DNA of 64,000 bases. Source: Pseudonocardia sp. HH130630-07. Lineage in GTDB: Bacteria; Actinomycetota; Actinomycetes; Mycobacteriales; Pseudonocardiaceae. The DNA lies in NCBI RefSeq assembly GCF_001698125.1, contig NZ_CP013854.1:5890001-5954000 (forward strand). The letters are read 5' to 3'. The stretch's first letter is position 1. Every line of letters starts with the position of its first letter. This document shows positions 58,531 to 64,000 of this stretch, in pieces. The notes below the pieces were generated by a model that worked only from the letters and a program-made list of their open reading frames with translations, made no database searches and had not been told where the DNA came from. The translations under genes were made by a program, and so were the position numbers.

Positions 58531-59588
58531 ATTGGCCGTTTTGTGAACCCAGCACCTCTGGTGCCAGGTTGCAGGGAAGACCTCGGTCAGGGCCTTCCAG
58601 AAACCCAGCGCGCCGTCGCCGACCGCGAGGACGGGGGCGCGCATGCCGCGCCGGGCGGCATCCCGCAGCAGGTCGGCCCAGGACTCGGCGGACTCGCGGT
58701 AGCCGTCGGCCATCGCGATCAGCTCCTTGGTGCCGTTCGCGCGTACGCCCATCAGGACCAAGACACAGGACTTCGCCTTGGCGAGGCGGATGCGCAGGTG
58801 GATGCCGTCAGCCCAGACGTAGACGTAGTCCGATGCGGACAGGTCGCGCTCGCCGAAGGCTTTGTGGTCCGCCTGCCACTGCGTGGTGAGCCGGGTGACG
58901 GTGGCCGGCGAGAGTCCGGCCGAAGAGCCGAGGAACTGTTCGAGTGCGGGCACGAAGTCTCCGGTGGACAGGCCGTGCAGGTAGAGCAACGGGAGTACCT
59001 CGCTGATCTTCGGAGCCTTCCTGGCCCAGGGCGGCAGGATCGCCGAGGAGAATCGCTTGCGCTCGACGGTGCCCTCGTCGCTCCGGCGGTCGTTCACGCG
59101 CGGGGCTCGAACCTCGACCGACCCCGACCGCGGTGGCGACCTTCCGTGGCTGGTGATGCCCGTTACGGACCACCAGGCGACGCCCCTTCTCGTCACGCTG
59201 GACTGCCAACTCGGCTATGTAGGCATCGACTTCGGCCTCCAGGGCAGCGGCGAGCATCCGCCGGGCGCCCCCGCGGACGATCTCATCGATCGAGGAACCG
59301 TTCGAGGTGCCGCCATCGGCATTAACTACGCTGAGCACGAGCGTGCTTTCCCGACCGACGCGCCAACGTCGGCCTACTCGGTGATCTTCGATCGATCACT
59401 CGGGAAGGTACGCCGCTCGCATCCAACCCGAGCCCGATCCACAGATCTTGAGCATTGCTCGATCGGACAGGTCCTTCGCATTCACGGTGCCCGAAGCTGT
59501 CTTCGACAGGAACCGCCACGCGCAACGCTGACGACCTTGCAAGTGAACGCTGCAACGGACGCGTCGGCCCACCGTCCCGGTCGGTGCA

Positions 59589-61073
59589 TCACCGGTGCGT
59601 GGCACGTGTCAGTTGCGCTGTCGCGGCCAGCCCAGCTTGGTCCGACCGGCTGCGGAACCGCACGAGGGTTACCGCCGTTGCCGCAGCGAGGGTGAACGCC
59701 ACAGCCTCGTAGGTCATCGCGTTCCAGAACGCGCCGTCGGGGCCTGCAGCCGAGTAGGCGACGCCCGCGAACGTGACGCCGAAGGTTCCGCCCAGCTGCT
59801 GCGCCATCGGCAAGAGCCCAGAGACCGACGTCGCCAACTCGGGCCGTACCCGGCTAATTACCTGGGTGAACGCCGACGCGGCGAACAGTCCGAAGCCGAC
59901 CCCACTCAGTCCTAGAGCGAGTAGGTATAGCCCTAGCAGCTCGGCGCGGTCGATCGCCACGGCGACCACGATCACCGAGAGTCCCATCAGGAAGGCGGAG
60001 GCTATAAGGACCCACGGGCCGAACCGGGCGCTGAGGGCGGTCGCGGCGGCGCTGCCGGCCAGCGACCCGATCGCGTACGGCACGATGCTCAGCCCGTATT
60101 CAAGCGGCGTCCAGCCCTGCGCGCCCTGCAGGTGCATCGACAGCAGCATGGTGAACGACGGCACGCCCGCGTTGAACACGAACACCACCGTCAGCCCCCA
60201 TCGCGTCGCCGGGCAGGCCAGGGTGGCCGGGTGCACGAGCGGCTCGGCCACCCGCCGCTGCGAGGCGACGAACGCGATCAGCAGCACGACCGCCGTCGCG
60301 AAGCTCACCCAGGTCCACGGCGGCCAGCCCGCGTCCCTCCCCACGGTCAGCGGCGCCACCAGCAGGACCAGCCCGGTAAGACTCAGAGTTGCGCCGACCG
60401 CGTCGATCCGCTCCGCCGCGCGGGACGGGCGGACCGGCGGAAGGGCCGGTGACAGCAGCAGCGCACCGACGCCGATGGGCACCGCCAGCAGCATCGCCGC
60501 TCGCCATCCCAGGCCCAGCGGGTCAAGCTGCATGAGCACGCCGCCGAGCACCGGACCCGCCATCGACGCGACCGCCATCGTCGCCCCGAACGCGCTCAGG
60601 GCAGCAGGGCGGCGGTGCGCGGGCAGCGCCGACTGGATGAGCGAGAGGATCTGCGGCGCCATGAGCCCGCTACCCAGACCCTGGGCCAGCCGGCCGCTTA
60701 GCAACAGCCAGGCGTTCGGCGCAGCCGCCGCGCCGATCGAGGCGAGGATGAACAGCGCCATCCCGGTGACGAACATCCGGCGGTAGCCGTACCGGTCACC
60801 CAGTCGCGCGGAGACGATTAGCGAGCACGCGTAAGTGAGCGTGTACCCGGCGAGCACGAGATCGGTCTGCCCTGCCCCCGCGCCGAGGCCCCGCTGGATG
60901 TCGACGATCGCCACCTGCATCACAGTCACGCTGAAGAGCTGGACGAAGGTGCCAGACAGCAGGATCGGCAGAAAGAGTCGGCCGGCCAGTGAGCCTTTTT
61001 CAACCTGACCAGCGAGCTTCTGCGTCAGGAGATCGCGAAGGTTGCAGCGCAACTGCTCTGACCACAGCTGCAC
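59589..61073 (-). CDS. MFS efflux transporter (DHA2/EmrB-like) with element-derived N terminus
   Basis: This is a 14-segment major facilitator: ARLGDRYGYRRMFVTGMALF (motif A) near residue 88, GRLAQGLGSGLMAPQILSLI near 128, and motif C-like GPVLGGVLMQLDPLGLGWRA near 170. The native body runs from 60987 to 59589. The first about 28 residues of the current frame (from the GTG at 61073) are coded by MITE copy 2. The original start was the GTG at 62120, overlapping the hydrolase stop, and five codons of it remain beyond the IS5-type element. Whether the hybrid is expressed and inserts properly is open. Confidence 0.78.
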   Translation of the reverse strand: MQLWSEQLRCNLRDLLTQKLAGQVEKGSLAGRLFLPILLSGTFVQLFSVTVMQVAIVDIQRGLGAGAGQTDLVLAGYTLTYACSLIVSARLGDRYGYRRMFVTGMALFILASIGAAAAPNAWLLLSGRLAQGLGSGLMAPQILSLIQSALPAHRRPAALSAFGATMAVASMAGPVLGGVLMQLDPLGLGWRAAMLLAVPIGVGALLLSPALPPVRPSRAAERIDAVGATLSLTGLVLLVAPLTVGRDAGWPPWTWVSFATAVVLLIAFVASQRRVAEPLVHPATLACPATRWGLTVVFVFNAGVPSFTMLLSMHLQGAQGWTPLEYGLSIVPYAIGSLAGSAAATALSARFGPWVLIASAFLMGLSVIVVAVAIDRAELLGLYLLALGLSGVGFGLFAASAFTQVISRVRPELATSVSGLLPMAQQLGGTFGVTFAGVAYSAAGPDGAFWNAMTYEAVAFTLAAATAVTLVRFRSRSDQAGLAATAQLTRATHR

Positions 61074-61155
61074 AGGTCACCGGCTCGCCAGCTCGGCGTC
61101 TGCACCCACACAACCAGGCCCCTGAGCTGCCGGAACGGCAGGTTGAAAAAGGCTC
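60991..61155. mobile_element. MITE copy 2, 165 bp, opposite orientation
   Basis: Same length and ends as copy 1 and nearly the same interior, inverted. It is flanked by AGT (60988-60990 and 61156-61158). The right-hand AGT is also the left duplication of the adjoining IS5-type element. It supplies a GTG and about 28 in-frame codons to the MFS gene. Confidence 0.9.
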
Positions 61156-61158
61156 AGT

Positions 61159-62100
61159 GAGCCTTTGCCAACCTGGTCAGGTGTTGACGATCATGAGGGT
61201 CTGAACTGCGGCGATGAGCTGTCCGGCCCGGTTCGGGCTGGAGCGGATCTTGCGGAGGATCTTCCAGTTCTTCAGCTCGGCGTTGACCCGCTCACCGGGT
61301 CCGCGGCGGCGTGAGTGAGCGGCGTTGACCTCGCGCTGGTTGTGCGACAGCGGGCGGAACCGGCCGGTGTCGGGGTCCTTGCGTCGCCGCCGGTGCGGGA
61401 CCGCGACCGTCGGGCCGGCGCCCTGATATGCGGTGTCGGCAGCCGCCCGGATCCGGTGCTCGGTCAGGGCGTCGATGATGCCGTGCTCGCGGGCGGCGCC
61501 TATGTCGTGGCGGGCTCCGGGAAGCGGCGGGGAGATCCACACCAGCCGGCCGGCGGGGTCGGCGATGACCTGGACGTTGAGTCCGTGGCACTTGTGCTTG
61601 CCGGAGTAGAACCCGCGGTCATAGCCCGAGGCCATCCCGACGCGGTCGATGCGCAGCAGGGTGCCGTCGAGGATGACGAACGCTTTCCCGATGGCGACGT
61701 CGATCGCCTGCTCCAGGGTCGGGGCCATCGCCGCGAGCAGCTCGATCGCCTCGCGCAGGTAGCGGTAGACCGTCGAGGTCCCGACCCGGAAACCGCAGGC
61801 GAGGTCGGTGTAGGTCTCGCCCTTGCGCAGGTGGGCGACCACGAGCAGGGCCTGGCGGCCGCACGTCAGCTTCCGCCAGCGGGTCGCCCGCTGGTTGCGG
61901 TGCGCCCGTAGCGCGTCAGAGAGTACGTGCAGGGCACGGCTGGACACGGTCATCCCGGACGGGTAGGACAGCACCTTGAAGCTCCTGGTTGGACGGTTTC
62001 GATCTCAGCAATCGCCCGTCTACCAGGAGCTTCACCCATTCGGGGGCACGCCACGCCGCACAGGCTCTGACCAGCCCCAACACCAGGTTGGCAAAGGCTC
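61159..62100 (-). mobile_element. IS5-family element (ISL2-like), 942 bp
   Basis: Perfect terminal repeats start GAGCCTTTGCCAACCTGGT at both ends; target duplication AGT (61156-61158 and 62101-62103) fits the ANT duplications of the ISL2 group. One transposase on the minus strand. A 12-bp inverted repeat (61978-61989 and 62022-62033) just upstream of its start may hide the ribosome binding site from outside transcripts. Confidence 0.9.
61177..61974 (-). CDS. IS5-family transposase
   Basis: This 265-residue DDE transposase has an N-terminal HTH (RQALLVVAHLRKGETYTDLA, CGFRVGTSTVYRYLREAIEL) and catalytic residues in FVILDGTLLRID (D), PGARHDIGAAREHG (D) and RVNAELKNWKILRK (E). No lesion is visible, so the element may be active and could also mobilise the two MITE copies, whose ends differ at 2 of 17 positions. 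Confidence 0.92.
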   Translation of the reverse strand: MLSYPSGMTVSSRALHVLSDALRAHRNQRATRWRKLTCGRQALLVVAHLRKGETYTDLACGFRVGTSTVYRYLREAIELLAAMAPTLEQAIDVAIGKAFVILDGTLLRIDRVGMASGYDRGFYSGKHKCHGLNVQVIADPAGRLVWISPPLPGARHDIGAAREHGIIDALTEHRIRAAADTAYQGAGPTVAVPHRRRRKDPDTGRFRPLSHNQREVNAAHSRRRGPGERVNAELKNWKILRKIRSSPNRAGQLIAAVQTLMIVNT

Positions 62101-62116
62101 AGTGCTTGATTCTTAC

Positions 62117-62986
62117 TCACCGGTCGGCCTTCGTCAAAGCGATGGTGGTGAGCAGCGTGGCCAGCTCCACGGGCCGGGTCACGAAGGGCGAGTGGCCACC
62201 GGGCAGGGTGTGCACCCGGAACGGGTCGTCCGGAGTGAACCGGTCGGCCTCGTCGATCATTAGGTCCTGGGTGACGGGCGGCAGCGCGAGGTCGTCGGCC
62301 AGGCGGACGAAGGTGCGAGGCAGCCGCCCCCATCGCCGCTGCGAGACTGGCACCGGGGTGGTAAAGCTGGAGTACGGGTGGTCGGGGTGCAGGAACTGGC
62401 GCCACGAGTCGGTGCTCTCGGCCGGGAGGTCATTGAGGAAGGCGAGTTTGATGGCCGCGGTCGTGGCCGGGTCCGCGGAGATCGGATTGATGCGGAACGC
62501 GCCCAGCTCGGCCGGCTCCCCCACGGACGGCGCCGCGACGGCGCCGGCGTTCTCCTCGGCGGTGATGTAGTCCATGAACCGGGGCCGACCCGCCGGGACG
62601 AACGCGGAGAGGTAGACGAGCTGGTCGACGAGGTCGGGGGCCTGCTCCGCGGCGGCTGACGCCGGCGATCCCCCGGCGCTGTGAGCGACGAGGACGACGT
62701 TGCGGTAGCGCGTGCGGGCCGCGACCAGTGCCGCGAGCACCACCTCGGTGGCGTGCTGCATCGTCACGTCGGCGAGCGCTGACCGCTCCCTTGTCAACCC
62801 TGGCTGGCCCGGCCGGTAGTACCCGCTGGGGACGGGCGCGTCGAGCCCACTGCCGGGTAGATCGATGGCGCTACTGGCGATGCCGTGGTGGGCGAGGGCA
62901 CGCTGCGTCGCCGCCCAGTGCAGTCCGTTGTGCCAGGCGCCGTGCACGAGTAGGGCGGTGGTCTCGGCGGCGGTCGGTCGGCTCAC
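62117..62986 (-). CDS. Alpha/beta hydrolase
   Basis: This 289-residue hydrolase has LLVHGAWHNGLHW (oxyanion) near 13, the nucleophile Ser in VVLVAHSAGGSPAS near 103, an Asp in MIDEADRFTPDD and His in LPGGHSPFVTRPVELA. It resembles esterase/EstA-like proteins that act on small aromatic or ester substrates. Its TGA overlaps GTG at 62118-62120, the original start of the MFS gene, so the two once formed a coupled pair. It is divergent from a LysR gene. Confidence 0.87.
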   Translation of the reverse strand: MSRPTAAETTALLVHGAWHNGLHWAATQRALAHHGIASSAIDLPGSGLDAPVPSGYYRPGQPGLTRERSALADVTMQHATEVVLAALVAARTRYRNVVLVAHSAGGSPASAAAEQAPDLVDQLVYLSAFVPAGRPRFMDYITAEENAGAVAAPSVGEPAELGAFRINPISADPATTAAIKLAFLNDLPAESTDSWRQFLHPDHPYSSFTTPVPVSQRRWGRLPRTFVRLADDLALPPVTQDLMIDEADRFTPDDPFRVHTLPGGHSPFVTRPVELATLLTTIALTKADR

Positions 62987-63055
62987 GGGTTCTCCTCATG
63001 TCGGTCGAGCAGTACATGATCAGGACACGCCGACACCGATCCGCTATCCACTTCC

Positions 63056-63092
63056 ATATCTAACATCGCACTCGCCGATACATCTAAGATAT
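63056..63092. promoter_or_regulatory. Possible LysR site between hydrolase and LysR genes
   Basis: ATATCT (63056-63061) and AGATAT (63087-63092) form an interrupted palindrome in the 115-bp AT-richer gap, close to the LysR start. ATCTAA occurs twice. Assignment to the LysR protein is by position only. Confidence 0.35.
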
Positions 63093-63101
63093 GGTCGTGT
63101 C

Positions 63102-64000
63102 ATGGAAGCGCGTCATCTCCGATACGCCGTCGCCCTCGCAGAGCACGGCCACTTTGGTCGCGCGGCGTCGTCGCTGGGGATCGCCCAGCCGCCGCTGTCG
63201 ACCCAGATCGCGGCGTTGGAGCGCGAGGTGGGTGAGAGGCTCTTCGACCGCACATCCCGGGGTGTCGTCCCCACCGCGGCCGGTGCGGCGTTCCTCTCCA
63301 GGGCCCGCGGTGCGCTGGCGGAGATGGGCAGGGCGACGGTCGACGCGGGTCGCGCGGCCCGGGGAGAGACGGGGCGGCTGCGGATCGGCTTCATCGGGTC
63401 GGCACTGCTCGCCCCGCTGCCGGGCGTGCTGGGCCGCTTCCGCCGGACCCACCCGGAGGTCCGGCTCGCGCTGGAGGAGCTCGACAGCGCCGACTCCGCC
63501 GCCGCGCTGCTCGCCGGCGATCTGGACGTCGCCGTCGGGCGGGGCGGACCACGCGGCGCCGGCGCCGAGGCGCTGGTGACCGTGCCGATCGGCGCCGATC
63601 ACCTCGTCGCGGTCGTGTCCACGGCGCATCCGTTCGCCGGACGACCGACCGTTGGTGTGGAGCAGCTCGCCCGCGAACCGCTCGTGGTCGGACCGGACGC
63701 CGCGAGTTCGTACCTTCGTCCGCTGTTCGCCGCGGACCCCACCGCCCTCGACGGTGCCGCACTGGCGCGCGACGTCCACACGATCGCCGGGCTTGCCGCC
63801 TGCTGCGCCGGGGTCGGTCTGGGGCCCGGCCGGATGCGGCTCACCGGGCGCACCGACGTCTGGTTCTGCGATGTCGTCCCGCAGTTGCGGCTGCCGGATC
63901 TGCACATTTCGTTCCCGGCTGCCGATACCTCGCCGGTGCTGACCGCCTTCCTTACGGTGGTGCGGCAGAACTGCGCCGACGTCGGCAGCCGCCTCGACGA
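63102..64000 (+). CDS. LysR-family transcriptional regulator, runs off the window
   Basis: At least 299 residues are coded without a stop before the window ends. The N terminus MEARHLRYAVALAEHGHFGR, AASSLGIAQPPLSTQIAALE, REVGERLFDRTSRGVVPTAA is a classic LysR HTH, followed by an effector domain (GRLRIGFIGSALLAPLPGVL, HPEVRLALEEL, GDLDVAVGRG). Length suggests that it is nearly complete. Divergent from the alpha/beta hydrolase gene, which it probably regulates together with the former MFS partner. Confidence 0.9.
   Translation, partial: MEARHLRYAVALAEHGHFGRAASSLGIAQPPLSTQIAALEREVGERLFDRTSRGVVPTAAGAAFLSRARGALAEMGRATVDAGRAARGETGRLRIGFIGSALLAPLPGVLGRFRRTHPEVRLALEELDSADSAAALLAGDLDVAVGRGGPRGAGAEALVTVPIGADHLVAVVSTAHPFAGRPTVGVEQLAREPLVVGPDAASSYLRPLFAADPTALDGAALARDVHTIAGLAACCAGVGLGPGRMRLTGRTDVWFCDVVPQLRLPDLHISFPAADTSPVLTAFLTVVRQNCADVGSRLD

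Larger units (their letters stand above)
56551..59338 (-). pseudogene. IS256-family transposase, broken by two insertions and two frameshifts
   Basis: Three pieces can be joined. Segment 59338-58531 holds IDEIVRGGARRMLAAALEAE, RNGHHQPRKVATAVG, then after a 1-nt frameshift near 59125 EVRAPRVNDRR and VWADGIHLRIR (catalytic D), VLAVGDGALGFW (second D) and RCWVHKTAN. Segment 58365-58131 continues VINVLPKAAQP to HLRTTIPI. Segment 56761-56551 resumes ESTFATVRLRTKVTRG and ends, after another shift near 56620, with FERGHLVERPEAVAA. The gaps are the MITE and IS110. The gene cannot make an active protein. Confidence 0.88.
56003..59461 (-). mobile_element. IS256-family element with GNAT passenger, interrupted by IS110 and a MITE
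   Basis: Imperfect terminal inverted repeats (23 of 27 positions) lie at 56004-56030 and 59434-59460, both ending inward in CTGTGGATCGG. Between them are, on the minus strand, a broken IS256-type transposase, then a GNAT gene that ends right before the left repeat. Without IS110 (1.37 kb) and the MITE (168 bp with duplication) the element would be about 1.92 kb, that is a normal 1.4-kb IS256 plus the GNAT gene. I see no clear 8- to 9-bp target duplication. Confidence 0.72.

Overview
The window is very GC-rich, densely packed with 1- to 4-nt start/stop overlaps, and carries families typical of free-living actinomycetes: a 1,175-residue carboxylic acid reductase, a DUF3159 membrane protein, and many GntR, IclR, MarR and LysR regulators. 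It most likely comes from a chromosome (or large replicon) of a Pseudonocardiales-type actinobacterium; the genus is inference. I recognised no tRNA, rRNA or CRISPR array.

Positions 1-12.8 kb: the end of an NAD-dependent epimerase-like gene, a glycine betaine/proline-type ABC importer operon, a type II NADH dehydrogenase-like flavoprotein, carboxylic acid reductase, a two-component system, a CPBP-family membrane protease and an aldo/keto reductase.

12.8-29.7 kb is the main metabolic find. A GntR/UTRA regulator diverges from an operon encoding both halves of an aconitase X-type dehydratase, a MatC-like carrier, a CoA-acylating aldehyde dehydrogenase resembling sulfoacetaldehyde dehydrogenase (SauS), and an ADP-forming CoA ligase of two subunits. 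Then follow a LysR/YeiH-type sulfite/sulfate exporter pair, an IclR-CobS-like-CobT-like operon, and divergent xsc (sulfoacetaldehyde acetyltransferase) and pta. Together these give a complete sulfoacetate route: CoA activation, reduction to sulfoacetaldehyde, cleavage to sulfite plus acetyl phosphate, and conversion to acetyl-CoA. The aconitase X dehydratase and the AAA+/VWA pair are additions that I do not know from described sulfonate pathways.

28.9-36.1 kb: an IclR regulator, an MHS-family carrier, a hydroxyacid-oxoacid transhydrogenase and, divergently, a D-2-hydroxyglutarate dehydrogenase-like flavo-iron-sulfur enzyme that could recycle its by-product. Two near-identical palindromes 21 bp apart lie on the start codons between the GntR gene and this dehydrogenase. 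36.1-43.0 kb: an N-acylamino-acid locus (D-aminoacylase, transporter, N-acylamino-acid racemase, SIS protein, GNAT acyltransferase, divergent M20 amidohydrolase) that matches the known logic for irreversible D-to-L amino acid conversion.

43.8-51.0 kb: an eight-gene flavin-dependent monooxygenase operon (LLM monooxygenase, two DUF1185 proteins, alpha/beta hydrolase, aldehyde dehydrogenase, flavin reductase, a RibB-like protein that lacks the catalytic acidic loop, GntR). Its upstream regulator is cut by an IS3 element.

51.0-62.1 kb is a mobile-element nest. An IS3 element joins two unrelated truncated genes. An IS256-type element carries a GNAT acetyltransferase as passenger; it is itself interrupted by an IS110 element, in which donor- and target-binding loops of a bridge RNA can be read directly, and by a 165-bp MITE. 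A second MITE copy and an IS5/ISL2-type element sit in tandem between the first codons of an MFS transporter gene. The window ends in an alpha/beta hydrolase and a divergent LysR gene that runs off the edge.
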